NCBI GenBank assembly: GCA_963082975.1
Contig: OY720346.1
Span: forward strand, 19,958,720-20,022,719
Direction: 5' to 3'
DNA from: Labia minor
Taxonomy: Eukaryota > Arthropoda > Insecta > Dermaptera > Spongiphoridae
DNA length: 64,000 nucleotides
A model generated the notes under the pieces. That model ran no database searches. It saw only the letters and a list, made by a program, of their open reading frames with translations, and had not been told where the DNA came from. The translations under genes and the position numbers were made by a program. Below, in pieces: positions 44,921-59,799 of this stretch. The number at the start of each line of letters is the position of its first letter. Position 1 is the stretch's first letter.

Positions 44921-47900
44921 AGGTTGAATGGTTAAAAAAATCTTAAAAACAAATTAAAATTACAATATTTAAAAAGAAATAACATATTTTAATCAAAAGT
45001 GCTGGAAATATATAAATTGTACAAATCACAACTACACAAAAGCATTTCTTTTATTTTTATACCTAATAAAACAAAAATTTTGTAATCATTTTTTCTCATT
45101 TAAGCTATTAATGCACTTTTTATTAATAGACGTTTTCATGTCTAATTGAAAATCTTATATAACTATACCGCTTTTAGCTTCATTGATTTCACTCTTCATA
45201 ATATGAGCGTATATATATATATATATATTATGGTTTGTATTCAATAAAAATAGCTTAAATGAGAAAAGGACTAGGATTAAATGAATGGATTATAAGTATA
45301 TGTTTACTTTTATAAATAATTATATTTTTGAAATATCCATTGAAAAATAAGAATATGATATATATACTTATATATATAATAAATTTGTTACTTAATGAAT
45401 ATCATGTTCGTATATACATTCGTTTTAATTATTTTTTGTCCTTATAACAAATGCTATGTACAAAAGCAGTCGATTGATTGATTGATTAAACTTTGTTTTT
45501 TATTTTATTTTAATTAATTAGTATGCATAATATAATATAAATGAAAAATTCCAAAAAATCCTTGGCTCAGAGAGAAATTTTTCATAACTAAAAATAAAAA
45601 CAAAATATTTATATATGTATATATATACTATAAATATATTTTAAAATCTTGATTTCTATAGAGGTTAATTTACACGTTTTATTAGTAGTTTATAAAAAAT
45701 AACTATCTATATGTTTAGATATCTTTAAATATATATATCTTTATATATATATATATATATAATTAAAAAAATCTATTAGATGATAATACATATTGTAGAT
45801 ACTTTAATAACATAAAATCAATAATATATTTTAAGACTACATAATTTATTTTAAGATTCGCTATAAAGTAAATAAGTAGAAGCTATTTCTTATAAAGAAT
45901 AAATTAATATATTAATTTATAATCCTAATAAATAAGACATTGTTACCTGAAGATTTTATTGGGCATAGAAAATCTTTAGGTAACTCTGATTATAATTAGA
46001 AAAGTCTTAACTCAATTAAATAGAAATAATTTTATCAAAAAAATGTATGTAAAATAAAATTAATTGAAAAAAAACAATTCCAATTTGCTTAATTATTGTA
46101 ATATTTATAAAATTGAGCTTTCGGTATAATATTATAAATTTGTATATTTTATTCTCTAGATGTTAATGAATTGAAATAATGTGCAAAAAGTCTTGGTTTT
46201 TTTTAAACCTTAATTTATTTTATTCATATAAAATTATTAATAAATATATAAAACCTTTTTTGGAAGAACTTTGGATGTTCATTTTAAATTTTTTTTCTTT
46301 TTAAAATTAAATAGATCTAATTAATTTTTATATTTCTCAAGGTTATTTTTCTATTAATATAGGTAATTATTTTTTCTTGAAATTATTTATTACGTTTTAG
46401 ATGTTTCAAAAAATATTATGGGAACAACTTTTTATCAATTACAATATTTCTTGTTATTAAATGGTAGACTAGGAATTTGTTTTTAACTATAAAATCTCAA
46501 TCTAGGATGAATCCTTTATTATGAATTACACAGAGCATGTTTGGTACCACTAAGATGGGATGCATATTAATATATACTTGAATAATAAATTATTTATTAT
46601 AATTATTTTTATATTGTTTTTAAATAGAATAACGTTATTATATTATATAATAAATAAATTTCAAAAAAAATATAGAAAAAATAATTTTAAATAGGATGTT
46701 TAATCGAAGGATAACGATTTTATATTAGAAAAAATACTCTGTTTAGGGAATAATTATTTTATTTAGTAAATTAATAATTTAATAAATGGAGCCATTTTTT
46801 TATCAAAAATAATTAAATATAACTTTATTTTTAGAATAAATTTATATTTTAGATGCAAAATTTTCTGCACACTATTTCAAAAGAAAATTATTAGTGAAAC
46901 AAAAATAAAAGTTAAAAATAAAGGCACTAATATTGTTTAGCAAAAATGTTACGAATTAGAAAAAATTAGTTTATTTGAATAATTTCTATATAATTTAATG
47001 TATTATTTATATATATATATACATAATTTTTTTCTATGGTGATATTTTATGAATATACATTTGTAAACAAAATTATTAAAAAATACATAAATTTTAGAAA
47101 GATTTCGAATTTTAACTTGTATTCTTTCATTTCTTAAAATTTCATGTGTGGAGGGATAAAACCAAAATTTAGCACCTTGCTCTTCAGAGTTCATTAATAA
47201 AAAATAATTTTGGTTTGATCAAGTCTTATATTTTTTAATATAATTTCACAAATTATGATAAAAATATTACATTATTGATAAATTTTAAAAGTAAATTATT
47301 TTTTAAAATATGAACTTTAAGACAGATTTTTTTAAATGAAGATAAAATATTTTATAAAGAAAAATTAAATTAAATATAAGAGAATATTTTATAATCTAAT
47401 GAGATCAAAGTTTCAAGAGAGAAAATATTAATAAAAATCATTTGTTATTATTATTCAAATATAATTTTTATAATGTATTATCAACCAAAGAATAAATAAA
47501 TGTAAAAGATTATTTTTATAAAAAGCAACTAGTTTCTTTTGATATTATATATAATACTAACTTAATATTTAGAATTGCCATAAATTTATTTAAATATCAT
47601 AAACAAAATAAAAAAAAAACTCATTAAGTTAAACTATCTTTACCCTTATGAGATTTTTATGGATATATAATTTACTTATTTTTAAAATGTATATTTAATA
47701 ATTTTATGGATACCTTTAAATTTATTAGTAGAAAAATATAATTTTATCTTCATGATTTTTTTATATTTCTAAAATATTAAAAAATTATTTAAAACAATTA
47801 TAAATTTAAATAATGTTGATTTGGGGGAGGGTGTTTTTCAAAATCAAAACAATATTATTATAATTGGGCCAAGATAAACAGAGTAGATTATTAAAATCTT

Positions 47901-49143
47901 AACTTTTATATGTATGTTCCCCATTATCTTTATAGACCTATATATACAGAATTTAATCTTTTTTTCAGTGCTGAATTTTTAGGATAATTATAACTTAAAA
48001 TTAAAGTAATACTAATTCAAATACACAATAATTATGCCAGTTATTTCTTTATACAAGATTAATTTAGAAAAATATTTATTACTATATTTTTTTTATTTTA
48101 TTTTATATTTTTTAATTAAAAGCATTACACATTTCATTCTACTCGATTATATTCACCGAAGTGCAGTGCATCTAAAAATTCTGAATAATTTTAAGTCAAG
48201 CTTTTAATCAATGAAAAAAAATATTCAGTAATATAAATATTTTTCATAAAACATAAGGTTTGTGATTTGAGTAATTGGGCAAAAGTTAGTAATAATATAA
48301 TTTCATAGTGAAAGCAATTAAATTTTGTTTGGAAATATATATGTACACATAATAATATCTAAAACGGTAATTTGGTAATATTTTTAAATTATAAGATTTG
48401 TTTAAGAAATAATTGTTTTTTATTACAAATAAAACAAGATAATTTTGTATAAATCAGATTTTGTAAAAGTAATCTTTTGAATTTTTAAAATATATTTTAT
48501 ATAATTTCAATTTCAGGGAATAGTCCTAAAATGGTAACATTTCTTCTCTCACAGCCTGGCTATTTTTTCCCTGATATTATTTATATTAAACAATAAGATC
48601 TTAAAACTGTAACTTTGACATAATTAATAAAATAAAAATAAACAGATATAGTTATAATGTTATTTTCTTTAATATTTATATATTTTTTGTTTCGTCATAA
48701 TTACAAGATAAAAAATAATTATAATTCTTAAATAAAAAAAAAGATTATAAATAAACTAATTAGAACCAATATTTATGAAATTTGAAAATTTATATTCTTT
48801 AGCAGTGCCATTTATAAGGCTATTTTCCCGGAATATTGCAATTCTAAGAAAAGTAATGAGTTAGAATTTCATTTATTTCATTCCAGAGTTTGTTTAATTG
48901 TTAAAGAGATTTATAATATATTTACTTATGATTTAATGCAAGTTGAAAAAAAAAATAAAAGTAGGAAATAAATCATAATTAATTGGTTCTAAATCGATCT
49001 ATATATTCCTGCTTTATAAATTATCTAAAGGAACTATGAATTAAAAGAAAAAATGTATAACTATGAAAATAAAAACTTTATGAGAGACATTAAAAAATGT
49101 ATCTCAAAAAAAAGAAAGTGAAGGAAGATGAAGAATATTACAT
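44921..49143. other. 4.2-kb AT-rich intergenic region without genes
   Basis: No coding region, RNA gene or transposon recognised. (TA)n tracts occur near 45211-45228 and 45739-45762. A short hairpin (GTTACCTGAAGATTTT and its near-complement) is at 45942-45984. The 63-aa frame at 47003-47194 is judged accidental. Confidence 0.5.
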
Positions 49144-52100
49144 TCAGTTGCGAAATGGACGCACAGCTACTCGATAAAATTTGGTACCTTCCGGGACTCG
49201 GTATCGATTTTCTGACTATTAGAAATTAAAAAAAAAGATAAAAATTAGAAATTTGATAAAGTATATGATTATAATAGTTTAATAATAAGAATATTTAAAT
49301 TTTTAAGTGAGCATTATTTAAACATTGATCTTAAATAAATACTAATTATTTGAAAAGAATAAGATTAATTTAATTTATAATTAATAGTTCAGAGAATTTA
49401 AAATAAAATGATAATGAATCCTTACTTTTTTAGCAATGCAACATTCTTTATCGTACACTTCAGCTGCTATGGAAAGCTTAGTAGGTCTTTCGCCAGGTTG
49501 AACTTGTAAACCTAATGAATCTAATGAATAGTTTTGGACAAAATAAAGCATTGGACTATGTGAAGATCTCTGAAAAAAAAAAGAATTTATTAAAGTAAAA
49601 AGTATAAAAGATGAAAATATTTAAACTTTTTAGTTTTTTTTATAAGAAGCAGTCAGGAAAAAACAACCAAAAATATCGTTTTCAAATTATTTACTAAACC
49701 AACGATTAAAAAAATGACTTGGTTGTCTTTTTCGGGATCATATATTGTTATATAAATATAATTTTTTCTGACTGTTTCTTAAATAAATAAAAAATTATAT
49801 CAAAATCTTACACATTATTGAATATACTATCATTATTAAATTCTGCAATAAAAAAGTAATAAAAAAAATTTATATTGATTGTTATCACACCTGATAAATA
49901 ATATAATTATGATGCTCATCATCCCAAATAACAAGTACTATATCTCCTTTTCGACACGAGGATGTTTTTATTTTTCCCTGTTGTAGGAGAGTTCGAGTTG
50001 ATCGGGTCTAAAATTGATAAATTCTCTTTTATTAAAAAATTAAGCAAATTAACAAAATAAAAAATTCCAATAGATAGTCAACATTTTCATTACTTATTAT
50101 AAAGATAATGGTATTTATAGTATGAAATCTTTAACTTAAATTATTTAATATTTTAAACTTACAAGTTTATCTCTTAAAAGAGGATCTTCTTCAAAGATAG
50201 ATGGTTCTGGGCTTGTAGCTGCATCTCGACTAGTTAAAATTGAAGTGGAAACAGCAGATGTAGAAGGTTCACTATAAAATGAATAAAATTTAGATATTCA
50301 TATCGTTTTATTTATTATATAAATTTGATTTTTACCAATAAAGAGTCACTGATGACAAAAGTGCACCTTCCAATTGAGATATAAGTTTTGTCTTATCTAA
50401 TTCAAGGACTTTGATTCGTTCTTGAAGAGATAAAATAGAATCGTTATGCTCCTATTTGAAAAAGAAATACAACATATATATTGAAAAAATAATTAGTTTA
50501 ATTTTAATGGTAGTTTGGTTAATACTTACAGACGATGTTTCAATCAAATCACTAATTGTTTTATCCTTATTTGTTATCTCAGTTAAAAGTATTGATTCTT
50601 TGACTCGTAAATCATTAATTTGTTTATCTTTCTCTTCTACCACGTGTCGGACTGATTCATTAAACCAAATCTAATCCATTATAAAAATAAGAATTAAAAA
50701 AATTTTAATTTTTATTTTAATTTTGTGAATATTTACCTGTTTTTCGGCAGCATCTCTGGTTCGTGCACGTCTAAGCTGGGCCTCTGCGTTTTTATCGTCT
50801 CCTCCATATATAGATGACTCCGACTTCATAACATAATAATGAAATTATTATTGATATTTAATTATGAAAAAAAAATGAAATTAAAAAAATTAATTAATAA
50901 TGTTATACATGTTCAGGTAAATATTGTTTTAATTAATAAGTCCTCATAATCAGCTTCATTTACTTTATTCAAAATAAATTTTAGAAATCTAATTTCGGCA
51001 AATCATTTTATTTTAAGTAGAAAATTATATTATATATTAGATTTAACATTTTGAAAGAACATATATCTAAATTTATATTTACCTGTTGAATAGGCAAAGA
51101 TACTGATGTCGAAATTAGAGGCCCTGATTTTTCAAAGAGTTCACTTTGTTCTACGCTAGATTCAGATGGAATCCTTTCTTTTAACATTTTATATCGTTTT
51201 TTAAGAAGTTTAAGTTCTTGTTGGTGTTCATTTTGTAATTTTTCTTCTAAATCCTTTAGAGCCTTTTTCTGATTTATTTCATATGATGATATTTTCTCTT
51301 CTAAAATAGTGTTAAAACTTTGGGCCTTTTCGAGAGCTTGGGATATATCTAATCTATGACGAACTTCTTCTGAAAGTTGATTTTCAAGAGAAGTTAGTTG
51401 TTCATTTTTATATGAGATTTCCTGGAGAAAACAAATTAATATAAATAAATAATAAATACTTGAAAGCTTTAAATATTTGCATAGTTTAAGTTATAATATA
51501 TAATTTTGTGGTTGAAACTCACAAATTAGAAAATAAAAAAAAATATGATTTCTAATGTAATTACCTGATTCGATAATTGTAATTGATCTTTATATTTTTT
51601 AAGACGTTCTTCTAAATCTTCGCTAGTTTTTTGGACCGATTCAAGTATTTGAAGAGTTTCTGCACGTAAAATACTAGATTGGTTTTCAAAGGTTTTTCGA
51701 GCAGAAGCTAACTCTCCTCGTAATCCGGATAACATCGCTAAAGAAGAAGCTCCATAACGCGAAGATAACATTCTAAGACGTTCAACTTCAGCTCGAGTAT
51801 TCCCCAAATTTTCCTTTTAAATAAAAATTTATATAAGATTAAAAAAAGTTTTATTGGATTGAGAATTAAATACACCATCGGAAACAAAATATTAAGACCA
51901 AGGAGTTGTACTAGGTTTGCTTGCATACAAAATAGTGGCTAAAGAGCCTATTAAGATGCCACTGTATTTCATATTCGAAAGGTAGACAAATGTTTTCCCT
52001 ACATTTCATTAACCTTAACTAATTTCTTTTTAGTGTATTTATCATTTCTAGTTTTTTATAATCCAGCCAGAATAGTCACGTCGATTCTACGTCTAGACTG

Positions 52101-54398
52101 AACCTATTAGACGTCGACTAGACGTCGAATCGACGTGAAATTCAGGCTGGGAATAGATATCCCCAGAAATACCAATGTACCTTAAAATCATTTGTGTTAA
52201 TTAAAAATAACTATAATTATTAATTAATTGTTTTATGTTTATATAAGAAACTCTTTCTTGGTGTTAGATTTTTTTTCCCGACAGTGTATTTATTTATAGA
52301 TATATTAGATTATATATTTATAAATTTGGAATAGTAATTTAAATTGAAGTTCTGAGTCGATTTTATTAATAATTTTCAATGTAATTCTAATGTTGAAAAA
52401 ATAGTTAAAGAAAATTATTAATAAAAATAAATATTGAAGTGCCCATTCAAAATTTAAAACAGAATTGCGTTTCCGAAAAATAAAATTAAGGACAGCAAAA
52501 CCTGATCCTGAATGACCTCAAAATAGGTACATAATCAGGTTTAGCTGTACCTGTAAAAGCCTTAGAAGAGCTTTTGCATCAGTGAGTTGCCGTTGAGGAG
52601 GTGGGGGATCTGTAAGACTTGAGGGCAAAGATTCATCGAGGTAGATATCTTGAAGAGCGAATTCAGCTGTTAGATCCGGACTTCTCACCTCGATGGTTGT
52701 CAATTGAGCATCTGCAGCAACCTTTTCGAAATCCTCTGTATCAGTCTCTGAGTCAAAACCCCTAAAATTATCAGTAAATTAATAAATAAGATTTTTTTAA
52801 TTTTCCTTTATATTTTTTCATTGTAAATTTACCTATCATGACGAGTTCCATCCTCTGTCCCAGGAATTGTTGTATTAATAATTGATGTTGTTAAAGTAGT
52901 TGTTGTAGGTATAGTAGAAATTGAACTAGTGGTAGTTGGTGGTATGTTTGACTCTGTTGTAATAGGAAAAATTTCTGACAATGGAGGCGTCTCAGATTTT
53001 TCAATAGAGGCATTTCGTTGTTTTTCTTCAATTGGTTTTTCTACTATTTCAGGATCTACAAAAATTATTTTTGAAAGTCGCTTTTTGAACATTTAATAAA
53101 ATAATCTAAAATCTATATTATAAAAATTAATCACCTTTAGAAATATTTAATTTATATTTTTCAAGCCCTACTGAAGAAAGAGCATCATTCATTTGAGTTG
53201 CAAAGTTTTTATCAATATATTTAGAGTTTTTGTATTTAACAAAGAACGAAATTATATGAGATAAATCAGGAATTTCGATATTCATTAAATTAGAACTTTT
53301 TAAATTCTCCAAATCAATGAGTTTAATGTTGGGTAAAAATGTATCAAAATCCGGAGGAGGTTGTGTAGCATAAGCAGATGGCTTATCTTCTAATCCCGGG
53401 AAAAGGAAATGAAGTAAATGACCGTCAAACTAAAAATAAAAATAACAAAAAAAAATCATTTAAATTTAAGGATTATTAAATAATTATTAAATTTAAAATA
53501 TATATCAAAAAACTAAAATGAGATATTTCTATTCTATTTTTAGAAATAATATATATTGAAATTAAATATAGACCTCAGCTTGAAATTTAGCTCTTTGGGA
53601 AACTTCTTCATTATGAATAGCTAACATTTCACTGGCCAATTGATTTGCCCAACAAAGAAATGTCTTAGAGAAAGCTCGTCTTCTTACAACTTCCGAGCAC
53701 GCATTAGCATATAAACTGGGTGCCATGTATAGTTGTTCAATTATCTATATCCCAATAAAAAAAACAAATATGAAATGAATACATGATTTAAAAAAACTAA
53801 ATAAACATAACTAACCTGAAGATGTTTTTTTAAGCGTTTGACATTTTCATTATACAAGAGAAATTTATCTTCCAATTCCAAGAAATTATTTTGAACATAC
53901 ATAACCCATCTCAGTCGCTGATATAAATTTTCACAAAATTCTTTTTTCGCATTGGCAATTCGAAATTTAAAATCACGAAGAGCAACATCATTTTTCAACA
54001 TCACTTGAAGTTGACGTTTATGTGAAGCGCATAAATCAGGGAAAATTGAAGTATCTCCTAAATTCGAAGCTCTTGAATGATTGTTAAGGAAACTCTTAAA
54101 GAAAGACTTAAATCATTTATTTATTTAAAGATAGGTAATAAAAATAAAAATATATATGACAAAAAATAAATACATACTTGAGCAAGTTCAACTTGTTCTT
54201 GGACAATTTTTTGTGATTTAATTCTCAAATCTTCAAGACCGCAAAGACGTTCACCAAGTCCTTTTATCTCTTTCATTTCATTTTGAGAAGCAGCCAAAAG
54301 AGCAGTTTGAACTTCACGTTTAAATGAATCACAAAGATTTTGATTAATCTATTTGAAAAACATATAAATGATTATTGATGTATACTTATATACATACT

Positions 54399-54436
<38 letters not shown>

Positions 54437-57400
54437 TATAGATATATAAATAATTAAAAAAATTAAATGAAATTTACTTGTTCAAGTGTATTTGAACATT
54501 CCTCGGTTATTTGTACCAGATGGTTAGTTTCAACAGAAGATGACACCCACTCAAATAAGGAAGTATTATTTTTATCGTTAACTGATGATGATTCAAGGAG
54601 TGCGGGAATTACTTTAATCTCTGAAAGTATCCCTATAACTTCTTTTTTGAACCTGTAAGATAAATATAAATAATAGCAATAGCAATTAGTAATATCTAAT
54701 AAATATTCATTTATATAAAAATAGATATATTAATTATAATTTATGGTATTTTTGGTCAAGTTCTATTGATGAATTTATTTTAGAATATTTATAATAGTTT
54801 TAAAAATAATAATACCCTTCGAGTAATTTTATATATCCATCTCGAGTCTTTAAATATGAATGAAAGTTTTCTTCTACAGCTGCTGCTCTTTTAGAAAAGG
54901 CAACAGTGATATCTTCTAGATTTGCAACAACAGCAGCCCAACCTGAAAGAATTTAAAATAAATAATGTTTATTCAAATAAACAAATTATTTAAAATAATT
55001 TAGTATAATTATAAAATATAATGGCATCACTTATTTTACATCTTAGTGAAATATTAAATATAGATTAATAGCTAATATTTTATAGATTTTCAAATTCAAA
55101 CATAACAAATTCTTTAAATAAATATATCACAAAATTATTATTATATAATATAAATAAAAGTAGAATTAATTTTTTATGAATATATCTACCTTGTTGTTGC
55201 AAATGTTGATCAAGAACAAGCTGTTCACAAGATGAACTATGCCCTCGAGATATTTCACAAATTTCTTTGGCAATTTGAGTCCTTTTTTGTACAGTGATAA
55301 GGTTAGCATCCATATTTAGACATTCTTCAGCTTGCTGGTTCAGTTCATGGTTTAATTCTAAAACAATTCATATTAGTTACATTAACAATAGATTCATATA
55401 GATTTAACTGTAAACACTAAATAAACACTAAGAAACATTTTAATAAATAGAGAAGAAGAAAACAACTGATCATGTAATAGCCAGATTGAGTATATAATAT
55501 TCAAATTTATATCAATAAACTTGAAACTTCAATGAATGTTTAATTAAAAATTATTCTTATTAAGTTTTATATTTTTTAAGTTTAATTTGAATCTAAATAA
55601 TAATCTAGATATCAATACAATAATTAACTTTATAATAAACTTAAAAGGAAATTACCTGAATATTCAAGATGATAGGTTGGTGCTAAATTACTATTAAGAC
55701 GAGCTTTGGAGTAAAGAAAAATAGGATTTGTATCAGTGCCTCCTGAATAGCTGCCAACAAGTGATTCTGAAATTAATGTTTCTCCTCCGCTAACTAATAA
55801 AACCTGTGCCGATTTAGGTATTTTGAGAATCTGGGCAATGACTTCTCGCAATTTTGTTACTCTAGAAATAAAATAAAATCAAGCAAATATAGAAACAATT
55901 TTTATAATTTTACAGAAACGGTTCTACCATCTCCTAGCATTATTATTTTTGAGTACTCTAGAATTTGAATATTGAGATAAATGAAGAACATTTGAATGTG
56001 TACCCATTCTTCTCCAACAAACTTTGGTAATGTACATTCACTGGCATAATCTATTTCCTAATCATGCAGATATCACAATATAACAATATATAATAGATAT
56101 TAAATAAATCCAAGAGGTCATTTTGTGATTAATAAAGAGAAATTTCTTTAATTAAAATATGCAATAAGATTTTTCCATAGATGACAATAGACATTGCTCA
56201 ATTATGTTATCTTAAGAAATTGATTGTTTTAGAATCGTTAACTTAACTTCAAGAGAAAAAAATAAAATGATGTTAAATAAAAAAATTGCTTTTCAAATAA
56301 ATAGTATTGTGCATTATTATCTCGATGACTTTCAATTTCAAGTTAATATTAGTTCGATATTAGTTTTGATTCAGAATAACAATATTACCACATTAATTTA
56401 TATAACAACAACTATGATTCTACCATATTATAAATGATGATAAATAATTATAACTTAATATATTAACTAACTCTCTATACTAAATTTACTAGGTTGAAGA
56501 CTACAATATATCTAAACACTTATATATAACATATCACTCAATGGTCCTCGGTCTAACTAAGAAAAACAAATTTTTTTTTTAGAAATTCCACTTTATTCAC
56601 CAACATTCTCTCCTTCAAGAGTGATACATTCACTCCAATGTTCCTCTAACTTTTTGATGCCTTTTAAGTAAAACGCCTTGTTTTTAATCTCAAAATAAGT
56701 CTCAGTTTCGACATTTGAGCTGATTTTGACTCGCACTGAATCGTTGTTGGTCAGGTGTGAGCAAACCAGACACCCACTTCGAAAGCCCAAATTTTCATGT
56801 AAAATTCCAGTCACTAACTGCTTATCAAGTCACTGTTTGGCTTCAACCTTATTTTTCCCGATCAAAAAAATTAATCAACTCATGAAAATTCCTCTTTTTA
56901 CTTTGAATTGAAAATTACAAGAGAGGGGCCACTAAAACGATTGTAACCTCTAAAATAACGGTCAGAATGCCATGAAATTTAACATGTACTGATAACATGT
57001 CTGTCAACAATGTTGCCATATATGTGTCAAACTGGAAATTTATTGAGTGATCATATAATATAACTGTCCTAATGAAATATTAATTTAAAGTATTTTAATT
57101 ATTATAATTAATTTTTTTAACATTTTTTAATTTAATTAATTCATTCATTCAATTGCACACTTAAAATTGTTCTTTAATTATACCATTAGTGATTATTCTA
57201 CTGTTTTAGATAATTTAATTTAACCAAAAGAAGAATTTTTATTATTTAGTTTTTCCTATGTAAAGATATTTAAAAAAACAATATTGTTATATTATAAATT
57301 TAGGCCCTTGAATTTGGGAATATATTTAGCATTATATTTAAAAAAAGAATTTACAATAAAAGTTTAAATTTTTTTGTTTGGTAAGAATAAATATATAAGA

Positions 57401-57733
57401 TTGTATTACAATTTACTAAGTAATTTTTAAATCATTATATGGATTATTATATATTTCAATCGGATCAATTCCTTTTTAAGCTATTTTACTGATATTTTGT
57501 TTAAAATAATTCTTAGAAATTAAAAATTTTTAATAAAAATGTAAATATAAAAATAAATTTACAATTAAATTGTGTCTTAAAATAGTTTTATTTTTTTATC
57601 TTTATAATAATTTTTTCCAAGCTCTGAATGTACAATGATAGGTTTAATATAAAATAAATTGATACCTCTCAAGTGCGAGATTCATTTCAAAAGTCACCAT
57701 TGTACCCGTGTCTACAAGAAAAATGTAAAGCAT
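49144..57733 (-). CDS. RB1CC1: RB1CC1/FIP200 (ATG11/ATG17-like autophagy scaffold), 1155 aa, 20 exons
   Basis: FIP200 scaffolds the ULK1/ATG1 complex that starts autophagosome formation. Exons (minus order): 57733-57666, 55861-55656, 55357-55190, 54942-54816, 54652-54478, 54348-54178, 54094-53816, 53744-53574, 53429-53135, 53055-52833, 52761-52551, 51813-51565, 51421-51083, 50823-50737, 50670-50530, 50451-50336, 50271-50163, 50007-49891, 49569-49426, 49215-49144; 3468 nt, all phases agree. The N-terminus is the ubiquitin-like region (MLYIFLVDTGTMVTFEMN, then SYSGGTDTNPIFLY). Exons 3-9 are the helical ATG17-like scaffold. Exon 11 has the acidic GFDSETDTEDFEKV patch. Exons 12-16 are coiled coil. 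Exons 18-20 form the ATG11/Claw domain (KGDIVLVIWDDEHHNYIIY, ending NRYRVPEGTKFYRVAVRP), which in vertebrates binds p62-type receptors. It is shorter than human FIP200 (about 1594 aa), mainly in the coiled coil. Confidence 0.92.
52063..52150. repeat. 88-bp imperfect palindrome in a RB1CC1 intron
   Basis: CCAGCC...GGCTGG ends. The left arm (TCACGTCGATTCTACGTCTAG) pairs with the right arm (CTAGACGTCGAATCGACGTGA) with few mismatches. It is GC-rich compared with the surrounding intron. Probably a tiny foldback element; an RNA function is not shown. Confidence 0.75.
56534..57050 (-). mobile_element. Mariner transposase C-terminal fragment in RB1CC1 intron 1
   Basis: The minus frame 56814-56593 ends in FYLKGIKKLEEHWSECITLE, the typical C-terminus of mariner transposases. 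Possible short inverted ends ATCACTCAAT / ATTGAGTGAT lie at 56533 and 57042; these are too short to be sure. Confidence 0.6.
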
Positions 57734-59799
57734 CTTGAGGGGCTTAAGGGCGCCGTAGGGGCGCTTGCCTTTTTATCAATGTTTTTCTTTGGCTTTCATC
57801 CTATATAAACAAAAAAAAAAATTAACTCGTATAAAAATTATTCATTTCAATAAAAATGATGAAATAATTTGTTTTCATTTAATTATATATTTAAATATAA
57901 ATTATTGTTAATTTTATTCTATTATAAAAATATAGTAAGCAGAATTATATAAAAAATTAAATGAAAATAAAATAAAGGAAGTAGATAATTTGCAAACAAT
58001 TGAATATGTGCATAGTCAGAAAATTTGTATTTTGTTTAAAGACAAAAATAAATAAATAAATAAATAAATAAATAAAGCATCAATAGTTACCTTACACTAA
58101 TAAAATGTCAAGAAAATGCACATGGATTAAAATTTAAGAAATACATTGGAGAAAACGTATTTATTTTTTAAAGAAAAATAGAAAATTTAAATTTATAAGC
58201 AAATAGTAATGAAATAAAAGAACAAAGTTTTCTAGACAACAAGATCAGAAAGACAGCTGTTGGTGGAAGAAACAAGAATGAAGGCTGAAACGTATATATG
58301 AAGTTATCAAAAAGACGATAGCGGCACCTCAAATAGAAAATTTTTAAAAGTATTTTTTTATTTATTTTATTTAAGATTTTATATTAATATATATAAAAAT
58401 TAAAATTTTTATAAACTTCTTTGAATTATAATTTTTGTGTTTTTGGTAAATTCAATTGAATCGAAAAAATAATTAAATAATTACAATATTAAATTTTTTG
58501 AACTAAAATACTCTTAAATATCAGTTTCATAATTATTATTTAATCACTTTATTTAAATTTTTACTTTTATTTATTTCAATTTTTTTAATAAAAAAAACTA
58601 CTATTTTAATAAGTTAGTTTTTTGGTAATCCTTAAAAAAAATGTCATCCATGACGTTTTCAATTAAATTTCATTTTTTTCCTAATCAACATAAATATATA
58701 TATATAACTGTTCTATTTTTATAAAAATTAAATCTATACAATTTTAAAAAAATAATTTATTAATATTAATAATTATTATTGGGTGCCTCAAATAGGAATT
58801 TTCGGTCCCTCAAAGACGATGTACAAATTTATGGTCTGTGGTACAAATAGTGCTACTCACAGTATAGATAGTCTGAGATAGTCTGTGACCATCTGTTACT
58901 CACAGACAATCCCTACTACTACTTACACAATATACTTCACTCCTCCCCAACAAAATTTATTAAAGAAAAATTGTTTTTGTTTATAAAACAGAAAAGTTAT
59001 ATAAGATAAATAAAAATTGAATATATTAAATTCTATATTAATTATATTTTGGTTTGACTCTTAAATAATTAAATTTAGTTTTTACTATTTATTTTACATT
59101 CAAAATGTATATTAATAATTATGCTTTCTTTGCTGATGTGATTTCGTTTGTATCTAATTTTAATAGAAAAATTATCTCTAAATTGATCCATTATTATATA
59201 GGTATAATAGGAATGGGCAAAAATTACATCAATGAAAGTTGAATACCATATCGTACATATTACCAACATGATCGAAATGTGGTGAGAAGTGCTTACTAAG
59301 ATTATACTCACTTTTATTTGAGAAATCATTTGCTCTAAGAGCTTTGTCAGGTAAAACTTTTAAGAGATTTGAGACAAAACCTGAGAAGACGAAAACTTTA
59401 GACTGGAGGTGGATATTAAAGAAATCGAAGTATATGGAAGAGCACAGCCGAAGAACTTTTGGGATGGCATTCAACCATGAATTTTAAATTATTTACCTTT
59501 GTAAGGATCCACAAATATGAAAAAAAATTAAAAACTATTGTTCTAGCGAAATAAGAGAAATGTAGAAAGCATGGAAAAATCATAATAATATGATAGCTAA
59601 AAAATTTTATTTATTGTATTCTAAGCCCTCCAGCACCTTGGTACACAAAAAAATTAAGACCCATTATTCTTTGGGTAATTCAAATTTAATTTTTAATTTA
59701 TAAATTAAAATAACTCTTAAAAAATAACTTGAGAAATAGTTTATAAATTAAAATTATTTTATAAGATAAATAATAAATAAGCTGGAGTGTTTCCACTCG
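57734..59799. promoter_or_regulatory. RB1CC1 upstream region and intergenic DNA
   Basis: 57734-57800 is a GC-richer leader (GGGCGCCGTAGGGGCGCTTG within 75 bp of the ATG), the likely 5'UTR and promoter edge. An (AAAT)n run is at about 58046-58076. A minus frame at 59474-59229 is unrecognised and probably a relic. No gene otherwise. Confidence 0.4.

Noticed and set aside
55656-55861. Start of RB1CC1 at the L/M of LREVIAQ (non-ATG)
   Set aside because: A true first exon with ATG at 57733 restores the conserved ubiquitin-like N-terminus and the correct phase.
59229-59474. 81-codon minus frame in the RB1CC1-BTB intergenic region
   Set aside because: No recognisable motif, splice context or composition change; probably chance.
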